Notes: generated from the letters alone by a model not told the origin. 64,000 bases of DNA from Escherichia hormaechei_A (GCA_042434945.1 CP170191.1:4340001-4404000), one strand, 5' to 3'; shown: positions 52,971 through 63,661, counted from the first letter of the stretch. Made by a program: numbers and translations.

Positions 52971-53401
52971 CGTTTAACGCCATCCTGGTGATCTGTACCG
53001 GCAATATCTGCCGCTCTCCCATTGGGGAACGGCTGCTGCGTCGGCTGCTTCCCGCCACCCGGGTCGATTCAGCGGGAACGTGTGGCCTGGAAGGGCGCAC
53101 CGCCGATTCACAGGCGACAGAGATCGCCGCCGAACGCGGCACCCTGCTTGAGGGCCACGTGGCGCGCAGGCTCACCCCCGCCATGGTGCGCGACTACGAT
53201 CTGATTCTGGCGATGGAGCTGGAACATATCGAGCAGGTCACGGCTATCGCACCGGAGGCGCGCGGCAAAATGATGCTCTTTGGTCACTGGACGGGCAGAA
53301 AAGAGATCCCGGACCCCTACCGTAAAAACCGGGACGCATTTGAATATGTTTATGGGCTGCTGGAGCAGGCCAGTCTGGAATGGGCGAAACGGCTCAGTTA
53401 A
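52958..53401 (+). CDS. etp: Low-molecular-weight protein tyrosine phosphatase Etp
   Basis: 147 residues. The phosphatase loop is VICTGNICRSP with nucleophile Cys13 and Arg19 (CX5R); the general-acid Asp lies in the C-terminal EIPDPYRKN. Etp removes phosphate from the Tyr-rich tail of Etk and thereby keeps capsule polymerisation and export cycling. It overlaps gfcE by 13 bp and precedes etk by 22 bp. Confidence 0.96.
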   Translation: MAKLTFNAILVICTGNICRSPIGERLLRRLLPATRVDSAGTCGLEGRTADSQATEIAAERGTLLEGHVARRLTPAMVRDYDLILAMELEHIEQVTAIAPEARGKMMLFGHWTGRKEIPDPYRKNRDAFEYVYGLLEQASLEWAKRLS

Positions 53402-53423
53402 TCACACGGGATAGTTACGTTTT

Positions 53424-55601
53424 ATGTCAACAAATAACCTTCACGCCCATGATGCGTCTGCCGCGAATAACGAGATCGATCTGGTGCGCCTGTTGGGTGA
53501 GCTGCTCGACCACCGAAAATTTATTCTCATCCTTACCGCGCTGTTCACGCTGGCGGCACTGCTTTATGCGCTCTTTGCCACACCGGTTTATCAGGCCGAT
53601 GCGCTGATACAGGTGGAGCAGAAGCAGGGCAACGCGCTACTCAGTAACCTTAGCGAGTTCATCCCTGACTCCTCGCCAGAGTCGGCGCCGGAGCTTCAGC
53701 TTCTCCAGTCGCGCATGATCCTCGGTAAAACGATTGATGACCTGAACCTGCGCACGCAGATAAGTGAAAACTATTTTCCCCTTGTCGGACGCGGCTGGGC
53801 GCGACTCACCGGCCAACAGCCTGGCATCGTCGATATCCGTATGCTCAATCTTCCCCCTGTCGCGGGTCGGGCGCAAAAGCTGACGCTGACCGTCGGCGAG
53901 AAGGGCCACTATCAGCTGGAAGGCGATAACGTGACGTTACAGGGCGTCGTGGGACAGCCGCTGAGCGCGGCGAATATCGCCATTACCATTGCCGCTATCC
54001 AGGCGAAGCCGGGTACGCAATTTACGATTACACAGCTGAGCGAGCTGGAGGCCATTGACGCGCTACAGCTGCGTTTTTCCGTGAGCGAGCGCAGCAAGGA
54101 CAGTGGGATGCTTGGCCTGACCATCACGGGGGAAGATCCCGATGAGATGGCGCGCGTGCTTAACTGCATCGCCGATAACTATTTACAACAGAACGTGGCT
54201 CGCCAGGCGGCGCAGGATGCGAAAAGCCTGCAATTTTTGAAGCAGCAGCTTCCGCAGGTGCGCAGCGAGCTGGACCAGGCCGAGGAGAAGCTCAACCGCT
54301 ATCGCCAGCAAAATGACTCCGTTGACCTGAACCTGGAGGCAAAAGCGGTGCTGGAGCAGATTGTAAATGCGGACAATCAGCTCAATGAACTGACCTTCCG
54401 GGAAGCGGAAATTTCGCAGCTCTACAAAAAAGATCACCCCACCTACCGGGCGCTGATTGAGAAACGCCAGACGCTGGAGCAGGAAAAAAACCGCCTGAAT
54501 AAACGGGTATCGTCCATGCCATCAACCCAGCAGGAGGTGTTGCGCCTGAGCCGTGATGTGGAGTCGGGACGCGTTATCTACCAGCAGCTGCTTAACCGCG
54601 AACAGGAGCTGAGCATCGCCCGGTCGAGCGCAATTGGTAACGTCCGCATTATCGATCCGGCCGTGACCCGGCCGCAGCCAGTCAAGCCGAAAAAAGCGCT
54701 GGTCGTCGTTCTGGGGGTTCTCCTGGGTCTGTTCGTCTCTGTGGGCTGGATCCTGGCGCGCAGTATGCTGCGTATGGGCATTGAAACGCCGGAGCAGCTG
54801 GAGGAGCACGGGATTAACGTCTATGCCACCGTACCGCTGTCGGAATGGCTGGCTAAAAAGATGCGTTTGCGCAAAAAAGACTTTATGTCCCCAGGGCTGC
54901 GCCATAAGACCAAACATATCCCCTTCCTGGCGGCGGATAACCCGGTCGATCTCTCCGTGGAGGCGATTCGCGGCCTGCGCACCAGTCTGCATTTTGCGAT
55001 GATGGAGTCAGCGAACAATATACTGATGATCTCTGGCGCCACGCCTGACAGCGGTAAAACCTTTGTCAGCAGTACCCTGGCGGCCGTCGTGGCGCAGGCG
55101 GGACAGAAAGTGCTCTATATTGATGCGGATATGCGTCGCGGGTATGCCCATGATCTGTTTAAGCTCGACAATACCTGCGGCTTATCGGAGATGTTGTCCG
55201 GTAAGGCGGAATATACCCTGGGCGTTCAGACCTTCGATAAAGGCGGGTTCGATACCATCGTGCGCGGGCAGATCCCCCCTAATCCGGCGGAGCTTCTGAT
55301 GCATACGCGTTTCCAGCAGCTTCTGGACTGGGCGAATGAACGCTACGATCTGGTGATTATCGATACGCCACCGATCCTGGCGGTCACCGACGCGGCTGTT
55401 GTCGGTCGTCGCGCAGGCACCACGCTGCTGGTCGCCCGCTTCGGGATGAACAGCGTGAAGGAGATGCTGGTCTGTGTACAGCGTCTGGAGCAGAGTGGCG
55501 TCAATACCAAAGGGGTGATTCTCAACGGCGTCGTTAAGCGGGCAAGCAACGCTTACGGCTACGGCTATCATCACTACGGTTACAACTACTCGAGTAATTG
55601 A
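53424..55601 (+). CDS. etk: Capsule tyrosine kinase Etk (Wzc family BY-kinase)
   Basis: 725 residues. A Wzz-like periplasmic domain lies between two membrane helices (about 32-55 and 425-445). The cytoplasmic kinase domain has Walker A SGATPDSGKTFVSS (near 538-548), Walker A' VLYIDADMRRG and Walker B LVIIDTPPIL, and the tail is a Tyr cluster (YGYGYHHYGYNY, six Tyr) that is autophosphorylated. It drives polymer export with GfcE and is dephosphorylated by Etp. Last gene of the operon, convergent with yicG 26 bp away. Confidence 0.96.
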   Translation: MSTNNLHAHDASAANNEIDLVRLLGELLDHRKFILILTALFTLAALLYALFATPVYQADALIQVEQKQGNALLSNLSEFIPDSSPESAPELQLLQSRMILGKTIDDLNLRTQISENYFPLVGRGWARLTGQQPGIVDIRMLNLPPVAGRAQKLTLTVGEKGHYQLEGDNVTLQGVVGQPLSAANIAITIAAIQAKPGTQFTITQLSELEAIDALQLRFSVSERSKDSGMLGLTITGEDPDEMARVLNCIADNYLQQNVARQAAQDAKSLQFLKQQLPQVRSELDQAEEKLNRYRQQNDSVDLNLEAKAVLEQIVNADNQLNELTFREAEISQLYKKDHPTYRALIEKRQTLEQEKNRLNKRVSSMPSTQQEVLRLSRDVESGRVIYQQLLNREQELSIARSSAIGNVRIIDPAVTRPQPVKPKKALVVVLGVLLGLFVSVGWILARSMLRMGIETPEQLEEHGINVYATVPLSEWLAKKMRLRKKDFMSPGLRHKTKHIPFLAADNPVDLSVEAIRGLRTSLHFAMMESANNILMISGATPDSGKTFVSSTLAAVVAQAGQKVLYIDADMRRGYAHDLFKLDNTCGLSEMLSGKAEYTLGVQTFDKGGFDTIVRGQIPPNPAELLMHTRFQQLLDWANERYDLVIIDTPPILAVTDAAVVGRRAGTTLLVARFGMNSVKEMLVCVQRLEQSGVNTKGVILNGVVKRASNAYGYGYHHYGYNYSSN

Positions 55602-55627
55602 TTATCCGGCGCCTGCCCGTTCTGACA

Positions 55628-56245
55628 TTAATGCGCATTGTGTTTGTAATGAAAAACGGGAAGGCCCAGCTTAAGGCGCAATGCCAGCATACGCGCGGTG
55701 AAGCCAAACAGCAGGGTGGAGATAACAACCACATCGTGGCTGGTGACATAGTGCTGCAAGGCGACATAAAGCACTGCCGCGGCAAAGGAGATGCCGGCAT
55801 ACAGTTCCTTCTGGAAAACCAGCGGGATACGCTTGCAGAACATATCCCGCAGCACCCCGCCAAACACGCCCGTGATCACGGCAGCAATGGTGGCGATAAC
55901 CGGGCCTTCACCCATATCGAGAGCGATTTGTGCGCCAATGATGGAAAAAACAATCAGCCCAAGCGCATCCAGCACCAGGAACACGCGGCGCAGATGAGGC
56001 ATCACCGGGGCCACAATCGTGGTTAGCACGGCTGCCGTTGCCACGATAATGACGTACTCAGGGTTTTTTACCCAGCCGAGCGGATAATGGCCAAGCAGGA
56101 TATCGCGCACGGACCCGCCGCCGAGCGCGGTGGCCGTGGCAATAATAATCACGCCGAAGGTGTCCATACGGCGACGTCCGGCAGCGAGCGCGCCGGTCAT
56201 GGCTTCTGCGGTAATGCCAATAAGATAGAGAATGTGAAGCAGCAT
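55628..56245 (-). CDS. yicG: YicG, TRIC/UPF0126-type membrane protein
   Basis: 205 residues, seven hydrophobic segments in two repeats of the UPF0126 domain (GALAAGRRRMDTFGVIIIAT and GVFGGVLRDMFCKRIPLVF, each with an RD-type glycine loop GGGSVRDILLG / GGVLRDM). The family is related to trimeric intracellular cation channels; substrate unknown. Diverged from K-12 YicG (about one residue in seven differs), like ligB and unlike yicC. Confidence 0.93.
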   Translation of the reverse strand: MLLHILYLIGITAEAMTGALAAGRRRMDTFGVIIIATATALGGGSVRDILLGHYPLGWVKNPEYVIIVATAAVLTTIVAPVMPHLRRVFLVLDALGLIVFSIIGAQIALDMGEGPVIATIAAVITGVFGGVLRDMFCKRIPLVFQKELYAGISFAAAVLYVALQHYVTSHDVVVISTLLFGFTARMLALRLKLGLPVFHYKHNAH

Positions 56246-56454
56246 AAACCCTCCGGAATGAAGAGGAGGAGATTAGCGATTTGTGCGGAAGATCACGATT
56301 GAGATTTTCTAAGGCGAGGGGGTTTGCCCTACAGAAATTTATCAACGCATGCCTGGCGGGCTTGTGATAAGGCGGGAGGAAAAGAAAGTAAGACTAAATA
56401 AGGATTAGAAAAAGTAATGGGTGGTGTGCGAGGCAACACCACCCTGAAAGGAGA
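56246..56454. other. Intergenic region yicG-yicC (probable recombination joint; dinD absent)
   Basis: 209 bp in which the diverged yicG side changes to the E. coli-type yicC side. In K-12 dinD lies here; it is absent. A GGGTGGTG...CACCACCC stem (56419-56444) just past the yicC stop is a plausible yicC terminator. Bases 56285-56296 repeat 12 bp of the selC 3' end. Confidence 0.5.
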
Positions 56455-57318
56455 TTACTCAATATTCTGAATCTGCTCGCGCATCTGCTCAATCAACACT
56501 TTCAGCTCGATGGCGGAGTTTGTCACTTCGGCATTGATAGATTTCGACGCAAGAGTGTTCGACTCGCGGTTGAATTCCTGCATCATAAAGTCCAGACGAC
56601 GACCAACGGCTTCTTTTTTCTTCAGAATGTTGTAGGTCTCTTTGACATGCGCTTCCAGGCGGTCCAGTTCTTCGGCAACGTCAATTCGTTGTGCCAGCAG
56701 AACCAACTCCTGCTCCAGACGGTTGTTTTCCAACTGAACCTGAGCATCTTCCAGCTTCGCGACCAGACGCTCACGCTGCCATTGCAGGATTTCCGGCATA
56801 TGGGCGCGGACTTTGACCACTTCGGCGGTGACGCCTTCCAGACGCTGCTCGATCAATGCTTTCAGTGCCTGACCTTCGGTTTCGCGCGCGACAATAAAGT
56901 CGTCCAGCGTACCATCCAGCGCCGCGAGAATTTCAGCGGCAATGGCGTCGAGATCCTGCTCCTGGGCTGCCATCACGCCCGGCCAGCGCAGAATATCAAC
57001 CGGGTTGATTTCCCCTTCGTCACTCTGCATTTTTACCCAGTTCGCGGCAGTTACCAGCTGTTTAGCCAGTTTTTCATTGAGGATCAGCTCACCTTGTGCG
57101 CTAACATCTGGCTCATAGCGCAGGGTACATTCCACTTTACCGCGCGTCAGGCGAGAACGAATACGCTCGCGAACGACAGGTTCAAGGCTACGGAACTGCT
57201 CCGGCAGACGAAAGTAAGTTTCCAGATAACGCTGGTTTACCGAGCGCATTTCCCAGGTTGCGCTCCCCCATTCACCCTTGATTTCACGCCGGGCGTAGGC
57301 GGTCATACTGCGGATCAT
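56455..57318 (-). CDS. yicC: YicC endoribonuclease-family protein
   Basis: 287 residues, YicC_N domain at the start (MIRSMTAYARREIKGEWGSA) and DUF1732 at the end (GRRLDFMMQEFNRESNTLAS), the segment with conserved Glu residues thought to form the active site. YicC was shown to promote decay of the sRNA RyhB in E. coli and is regarded as an RNase. Divergent from rph. Sequence is E. coli-type. Confidence 0.95.
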   Translation of the reverse strand: MIRSMTAYARREIKGEWGSATWEMRSVNQRYLETYFRLPEQFRSLEPVVRERIRSRLTRGKVECTLRYEPDVSAQGELILNEKLAKQLVTAANWVKMQSDEGEINPVDILRWPGVMAAQEQDLDAIAAEILAALDGTLDDFIVARETEGQALKALIEQRLEGVTAEVVKVRAHMPEILQWQRERLVAKLEDAQVQLENNRLEQELVLLAQRIDVAEELDRLEAHVKETYNILKKKEAVGRRLDFMMQEFNRESNTLASKSINAEVTNSAIELKVLIEQMREQIQNIE

Positions 57319-57444
57319 AGACGTTCCTGTTTATAAAAGGAGAGGTGGAAGGATTATAGCCATCGATGCCTTGTCAGGATAGGAATAACCGCCGGAAGTC
57401 CGTATAATGCGCAGCCACATTTGTTTCAAGCCGGAGATTTCAAT

Positions 57445-58161
57445 ATGCGTCCAGCAGGCCGTAGCAATAATCAGGTGCGTCCCGTTACCCTGACTCGTAA
57501 CTATACAAAACATGCAGAAGGCTCGGTGCTGGTCGAATTTGGCGATACCAAAGTGTTGTGTACCGCCTCTATTGAAGAAGGCGTGCCGCGCTTCCTGAAA
57601 GGTCAGGGCCAGGGCTGGATCACCGCAGAGTACGGCATGCTGCCACGTTCTACCCACACCCGTAACGCTCGTGAAGCGGCGAAAGGTAAGCAGGGTGGAC
57701 GCACAATGGAAATCCAGCGTCTGATCGCCCGTGCTCTTCGCGCGGCAGTAGATTTGAAAGCGCTGGGTGAGTTCACCATTACGCTGGACTGCGACGTGCT
57801 TCAGGCTGATGGTGGCACGCGTACCGCGTCGATTACGGGTGCCTGCGTGGCGCTGGCAGATGCGCTACAGAAGCTGGTGGAAAACGGCAAGCTGAAAACC
57901 AACCCGATGAAAGGGATGGTAGCCGCAGTTTCTGTCGGTATTGTAAACGGTGAAGCAATTTGCGATCTGGAATACGTTGAAGACTCAGCCGCAGAGACCG
58001 ACATGAACGTAGTGATGACCGAAGACGGGCGCATCATTGAAGTGCAGGGGACGGCAGAAGGCGAGCCGTTCACCCATGAAGAGCTACTCACCTTGTTGGC
58101 GCTGGCCCGAGGGGGAATCGAATCCATTGTAGCGACGCAGAAGGCGGCGCTGGCAAACTGA
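57445..58161 (+). CDS. rph: RNase PH (intact)
   Basis: 238 residues from the ATG at 57445 (MRPAGRSNNQVRPV), with GGAG 8 bases upstream; an earlier in-frame ATG is not conserved. RNase PH signatures: LVEFGDTKVLCTASIEEGVP, RLIARALRAAVDL, DCDVLQADGGTRTASITGA. It trims tRNA 3' ends phosphorolytically. The reading frame is complete, unlike K-12 MG1655 where a frameshift truncates it and reduces pyrE expression. A TATAAT at 57403-57408 is the likely -10. Confidence 0.97.
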   Translation: MRPAGRSNNQVRPVTLTRNYTKHAEGSVLVEFGDTKVLCTASIEEGVPRFLKGQGQGWITAEYGMLPRSTHTRNAREAAKGKQGGRTMEIQRLIARALRAAVDLKALGEFTITLDCDVLQADGGTRTASITGACVALADALQKLVENGKLKTNPMKGMVAAVSVGIVNGEAICDLEYVEDSAAETDMNVVMTEDGRIIEVQGTAEGEPFTHEELLTLLALARGGIESIVATQKAALAN

Positions 58162-58168
58162 TTTTTAA

Positions 58169-58194
58169 GGCGACTGATGAGTCGCCTTTTTTTT
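58169..58194 (+). terminator. pyrE attenuator
   Basis: Stem GGCGACT/AGTCGCC with loop GATG and eight T, 8 bp after the rph stop. This is the known UTP-sensitive attenuator before pyrE: close ribosome following on rph at low UTP prevents the hairpin and lets pyrE be read. Confidence 0.93.
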
Positions 58195-58226
58195 GTCTGT
58201 AGAAAAGTAAGATGAGGAGCGAAGGC

Positions 58227-58868
58227 ATGAAACCATATCAGCGCCAGTTTATTGAATTTGCGCTTAGCAAGCAGGTGTTAAAGTTTGGCGAGTTTACGCT
58301 GAAATCCGGGCGCAAAAGCCCCTATTTCTTCAACGCCGGGCTGTTTAATACCGGGCGCGATCTGGCACTGTTAGGCCGTTTTTACGCTGAAGCGTTGGTG
58401 GATTCCGGCATTGAGTTCGATCTGCTGTTTGGCCCTGCTTACAAAGGGATCCCGATTGCCACCACAACCGCCGTGGCGTTGGCGGAGCATCATGACTTGG
58501 ACCTGCCGTACTGCTTTAACCGCAAAGAGGCAAAAGACCACGGTGAAGGCGGCAATCTGGTTGGTAGCGCGTTACAAGGACGCGTAATGCTGGTAGATGA
58601 TGTGATCACCGCCGGAACGGCGATTCGCGAATCGATGGAGATTATTCAGGCTAATGGCGCGACGCTTGCTGGCGTATTGATTTCGCTTGATCGTCAGGAA
58701 CGGGGGCGCGGCGAGATTTCGGCGATTCAGGAAGTTGAGCGTGATTACAACTGCAAAGTGATCTCTATCATCACCCTGAAAGATCTGATTGCCTATCTGG
58801 AAGAGAAGCCGGAAATGGCGGAACATCTGGCGGCGGTTAAGGCCTATCGCGAAGAGTTTGGCGTTTAA
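58227..58868 (+). CDS. pyrE: Orotate phosphoribosyltransferase
   Basis: 213 residues from the ATG at 58227 ([11 protein letters not shown]), with GAGGAG upstream. The PRPP loop [14 protein letters not shown] is visible, and the flexible catalytic loop [17 protein letters not shown]. It makes OMP from orotate in pyrimidine synthesis. Identical to E. coli PyrE as recalled. Controlled by the attenuator between rph and pyrE. Confidence 0.98.
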
Positions 58869-58875
58869 AGAAACT

Positions 58876-58899
58876 CGCCGGATGAAAAGTCATCCGGCG
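58876..58899. terminator. Hairpin between convergent pyrE and slmA
   Basis: Perfect 9-bp stem CGCCGGATG/CATCCGGCG with loop AAAAGT, 7 bp after pyrE and 5 bp before the slmA stop. E. coli REP-like GCCGGATG sequence acting as a bidirectional terminator. Confidence 0.7.
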
Positions 58900-58904
58900 T
58901 CATA

Positions 58905-59501
58905 TTACTGCAACTGCGCGGCAATTAGCGGCCAGCGGGCGTCAAAATCATCCGTCGGGCGGTATTTAAATTCGCTGCGGACAAAACGTGACAGCATACC
59001 TTCACAGAAGGCCAGGATCTGGCTTGCCAGCAGGGTTTCATCGGTGGTGTAACCTTCACCCTCACGCATTCTCTTTTCACGCAATACCTGACGCAGCTGC
59101 GCTTCAATACGCTCGAACAGCTGGTTGATACGCCCTTGCAGGCGATCCTGTTCAAACATCAGCGCATGACCAGTGAGGATGCGGGTCAGGCCAGGATTAC
59201 GCTCACCAAAACCGAGAAGCAGCAACACAATCAGACGCAGGCGCGCTGTGGTGTCTTTCTCATCTTTCAGAATCAGGTTGATGCGAGTAATCAGGCTATC
59301 TTCGATAAACTCAATCAGGCTATCGAACATGCGGGTCTTACTGGGGAAGTGGCGATACAGTGCCGCTTCGGAAACGCCGACAGAGGCGGCCAGTTTTGCC
59401 GTCGTGATACGTTGGCTTCCATCGCTGGATTCCAGCATCAGCGCCAGAGACTGAAGTATTTCCTCGCGACGGTTCCTTTTCGCAGTTTGTTTTTCTGCCA
59501 T
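58905..59501 (-). CDS. slmA: Nucleoid occlusion factor SlmA (TetR family)
   Basis: 198 residues from the ATG at 59501 ([10 protein letters not shown]); a longer reading adds 14 residues not in E. coli. TetR helix-turn-helix at about 10-60 ([24 protein letters not shown]). SlmA bound to its chromosomal sites blocks FtsZ assembly over the nucleoid. Lies 106 bp downstream of dut. Confidence 0.97.
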
Positions 59502-59607
59502 GTTACAAAATACCCCTGAAAATAAGCACTTGCCAGGCGGCACCCACGCTATGACCGCAAACGAAATGTTTGCGGCTATGTTATGACGTTATTCGGATGC
59601 GTATGTG

Positions 59608-60066
59608 TTACTGACGACCAGAGTGACCAAAGCCGCCTTCACCGCGGTCGGTGGCGTCGAAATCTTCCACCAGATTAAATTCAGCCTGTACTACCGGAAC
59701 AAAAATCATCTGGGCGATGCGTTCGCCAGGTTGAATGGTGAAGCTGTCCTGACCACGGTTCCAAACGGAAATCATCAACTGGCCCTGATAGTCAGAATCG
59801 ATCAATCCTACCAGGTTACCAAGCACGATACCGTGCTTATGTCCCAATCCGGAGCGCGGCAGCATCATTGCCGCCAGTGAAGGATCGGCAATATGAATCG
59901 CCAGCCCGGTCGGAACCAGCGTAGTGTCACCCGGAGCCAGTTCTACGGCGTCGTCGAGACAGGCACGCAGGTCAAGTCCGGCAGAGCCAGAGGTGGCATA
60001 AGTCGGGAGCGGAAATTCCTTCCCAACGCGCGGGTCCAGAATCTTAACGTCGATTTTTTTCATCAT
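59608..60066 (-). CDS. dut: dUTP diphosphatase
   Basis: 152 residues (151 if the second ATG, MKKIDV, is used). All five dUTPase motifs are visible: [46 protein letters not shown] and the C-terminal GEGGFGHSG. It hydrolyses dUTP to dUMP, preventing uracil in DNA. The start overlaps the coaBC 3' end by 23 bp, as in E. coli. One residue (Asp for Asn in CLDD) differs from recalled K-12. Confidence 0.98.
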
Positions 60067-61264
60067 AACGGGTCACGATCTCGTCGAGTAATAATTGGCC
60101 AAGGAGCTCTTTGCGCTCAAGCGGTAAGACTTTATCTCCGTCCTGCCAGAAAAGGTGTAATGCGTTGTTGTCGCTGTTAAATCCTTGAGTTGGCTGGGAA
60201 ACATCGTTCGCGCAGATCAGATCAAGGTTTTTACGGATACGTTTTTGCCGGGCGTATTCTTCCACATTATTTGTTTCGGCGGCAAATCCAACGACGTAGG
60301 GTCGATGGTCTTTTAGTGCGGCAACGCCTGCGACGATATCGGGGTTTTTAACCATTTTTATTGTTAATTCATCACCCTGCGTGGCCTGCTTTTTGATTTT
60401 TTCTGGGGCCACGGTAGCTGCGCGATAATCCGCCACGGCGGCGCAACCGATAAAAATATTTTGCTGCTGTACAGAAGCATTCACGGCGGCTTCCATTTCC
60501 AGCGCGGTCATCACATCAACACGTTTAACAAACGGTGGCGTCGGTAGTGAAACCGGACCTGATACCAGCGTGACGTTCGCGCCACGACGGGCAGCGGCGG
60601 CGGCGATAGCAAAACCCATCTTGCCGGAGCTGTGATTAGAGATATAACGCACCGGATCGAGCGGTTCACGCGTCGGGCCGGCGGTAATCATAATGTTCAG
60701 ATGTTTCAGGTCGTTGACGGGCGAAAAATGCGCTACCGCCATATCCACAATGGTTAATGGATCGAGCATTCGCCCTGGGCCGATATCACCACAAGCCTGA
60801 CTGCCACTGTCTGGCCCCCAGATCAGCAAACCACGGGAAGCAAGCACCTCTAAATTATGCTGCGTGGCAGCGGCACGGTACATCTGCTGGTTCATGGCGG
60901 GGAGCACGGCTACAGGCGCAGGTGTAGCCAGACAAATCGTCGATACCAGGTCATTCGCCATTCCGGCAGCAACACGGGCAATCAAATCTGCCGTGGCAGG
61001 GGCGAGAATCACTAAATCAGCCCATTTACCCAGCTCAATATGGCCCATAGCGGCTTCGGCTGCCGGGTCCAGCAGACTGTCGGAAACGGGATAACCAGAA
61101 ACCGCCTGCAAGCTAAGTGGGGTGATAAAGGCTTTTGCCGCTTCGGTCATGGCTACGCGGACGTCGGCCCCGCGATCGCGCAAACGACGCACCAGTTCAG
61201 GGGTTTTATAGGCAGCAATACCGCCGCTAACGCCGAGAACGATTTTTTTACCGGCCAGGCTCAT
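60044..61264 (-). CDS. coaBC: Bifunctional phosphopantothenoylcysteine decarboxylase/synthetase CoaBC
   Basis: 406 residues from the ATG at 61264 ([20 protein letters not shown]), the E. coli start. Flavoprotein decarboxylase domain (CoaC, about 1-190; [28 protein letters not shown]) and synthetase domain (CoaB, about 191-406; [24 protein letters not shown], and NDVS near the end). Two steps in coenzyme A synthesis. Also known as dfp. Coupled to dut. Confidence 0.97.
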
Positions 61265-61435
61265 GATGATTTTTCCTGTTGGGTGACACCAGAAGTTGGC
61301 GATTTTATCACAATACTTTTGTTGTCGTGCCTTCACCTGAGATTCACTTTGCGAGGCTCTTTCCAGGATTGAAAACTGGCCGTCGATTTAACGGAACGAC
61401 TATGACAGGATGCGAGCACCACAAAGGAGGTGAAG

Positions 61436-62104
61436 GTGAAAAACAATGCACAGCTGTTGATGCCGCGCGAAAAAATGCTGAAGTTTGGTATTAGCGCCTT
61501 AACGGATGTCGAGCTGCTGGCGCTATTTCTGCGTACCGGAACGCGCGGTAAAGATGTATTAACCCTGGCAAAAGAGATGCTGGAGAATTTCGGCTCTCTT
61601 TATGGCTTGTTAACCTCTGAATATGAACAATTTAGTGGTGTTCATGGAATTGGCGTAGCGAAATTTGCCCAGTTAAAGGGGATTGCTGAACTGGCGCGAC
61701 GTTACTACAACGTGCGGATGCGTGAAGAAAGCCCTTTACTCAGCCCGGAGATGACGCGGGAATTTTTACAAAGCCAGCTCACGGGTGAGGAGCGGGAGAT
61801 CTTTATGGTGATCTTTCTCGACTCCCAACACCGGGTTATAACGCATAGCCGTCTTTTTTCCGGCACGCTAAACCATGTTGAAGTCCATCCTCGGGAAATT
61901 ATCCGCGAAGCGATAAAAATAAACGCCTCGGCGCTGATCCTTGCACATAATCATCCTTCGGGTTGTGCTGAACCCAGTAAAGCGGATAAACTCATTACTG
62001 AACGGATAATAAAGAGTTGTCAGTTCATGGATTTACGCGTGCTCGACCATATCGTGATTGGGCGTGGAGAGTATGTTTCTTTTGCCGAACGCGGCTGGAT
62101 TTAA
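61436..62104 (+). CDS. radC: RadC-family protein (YicR), JAB1/MPN-type domain
   Basis: 222 residues from GTG at 61436, with AAGGAGG 6 bases upstream; another GTG at 61430 lies within the SD. N-terminal helix-hairpin-helix region ([18 protein letters not shown]) and the C-terminal metal-binding MPN+ motif (ILAHNHPSG, then AD). The name comes from an old repair phenotype later traced to recG; the biochemical role remains unclear. Confidence 0.95.
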
Positions 62105-62146
62105 CCCGCTATGCGCGATCCTTCGGGATCTTTGTCTGTTCGGGAC

Positions 62147-62175
62147 TTGAGCACATCGCTGAGTCAGCGTATACT
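62147..62175 (+). promoter_or_regulatory. Promoter of the rpmB-rpmG(-mutM) operon
   Basis: -35 TTGAGC (62147-62152), 17-bp spacer and -10 TATACT (62170-62175), followed by a leader of about 140 nt before rpmB. Spacing and -10 are near the sigma-70 consensus. Confidence 0.85.
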
Positions 62176-62299
62176 ACGCCACCTTTGAGAATCTCGGGTT
62201 TGGCATTTGGGCCTGGCAATCGAGAGTTCACATAGAACTGCGATGACCGGGCTGTAAAGCCTGACGAGGCGCCAATACCCCATACGAAGCTCGAGCTAA

Positions 62300-62557
<258 letters not shown>

Positions 62558-62574
62558 GTACTTAGAGGAAATAA

Positions 62575-62745
<171 letters not shown>

Positions 62746-62765
62746 TTCTCGCTTTGATGTAACGA

Positions 62766-62792
62766 AAAACCTCGCTCCGGCGGGGTTTTTTG
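62766..62792 (+). terminator. Rho-independent terminator after rpmG
   Basis: Stem AAAACCTCGC/GCGGGGTTTT (one G-T pair) with loop TCCG and a six-T run. Partial readthrough would supply mutM 50 bp downstream. Confidence 0.92.
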
Positions 62793-62842
62793 TTATCTGC
62801 TTACCCCCATATTGATTGCATCTGTTCATTCCTGGAGATGCT

Positions 62843-63652
62843 ATGCCTGAATTACCCGAAGTTGAAACCAGCCGCCGCGGCATAGAACCGCATCTCGTTG
62901 GTGCAACCATTCTTCATGCAGTGGTGCGCAACGGACGCTTGCGCTGGCCGGTTTCAGAAGAGATCTACCGTTTAAGCGACCAACCAGTGCTTAGCGTGCA
63001 GCGGCGGGCTAAATATCTGCTGCTGGAGCTGCCTGAGGGCTGGATTATCATTCATTTAGGGATGTCTGGCAGCCTGCGCATCCTTCCAGAAGAACTTCCC
63101 CCTGAAAAGCATGACCATGTGGATTTGGTGATGAGCAACGGCAAAGTGCTGCGCTACACCGATCCGCGCCGCTTTGGTGCCTGGCTGTGGACCAAAGAGC
63201 TGGAAGGGCATAATGTGCTGACCCATCTTGGACCGGAGCCGCTTAGCGACGATTTCAATGGTGAGTATCTGCATCAGAAGTGCGCGAAGAAAAAAACGGC
63301 GATTAAACCGTGGCTGATGGATAACAAGCTGGTGGTAGGGGTAGGGAATATCTATGCCAGCGAATCACTGTTTGCGGCGGGGATCCATCCGGATCGGCTG
63401 GCGTCATCACTGTCGCTGGCAGAGTGTGAATTGTTAGCTCGGGTGATTAAAGCGGTGTTGCTGCGTTCGATTGAGCAGGGTGGTACAACGCTGAAAGATT
63501 TTCTGCAAAGTGATGGTAAACCGGGCTATTTCGCTCAGGAATTGCAGGTTTACGGGCGAAAAGGTGAGCCGTGTCGGGTGTGCGGTACGCCGATTGTGGC
63601 GACTAAACATGCGCAGCGGGCAACGTTTTATTGTCGGCAGTGCCAGAAGTAA
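62843..63652 (+). CDS. mutM: Formamidopyrimidine-DNA glycosylase (Fpg/MutM)
   Basis: 269 residues from the ATG at 62843, with GGAG 6 bases upstream. Pro2/Glu3 catalytic start ([13 protein letters not shown]), helix-two-turn-helix with [13 protein letters not shown], and a C-terminal zinc finger (CRVCGTP and FYCRQCQK). It removes 8-oxoguanine and ring-opened purines from DNA. E. coli-type sequence and length. Confidence 0.98.
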
Positions 63653-63661
63653 TTCATGCGC

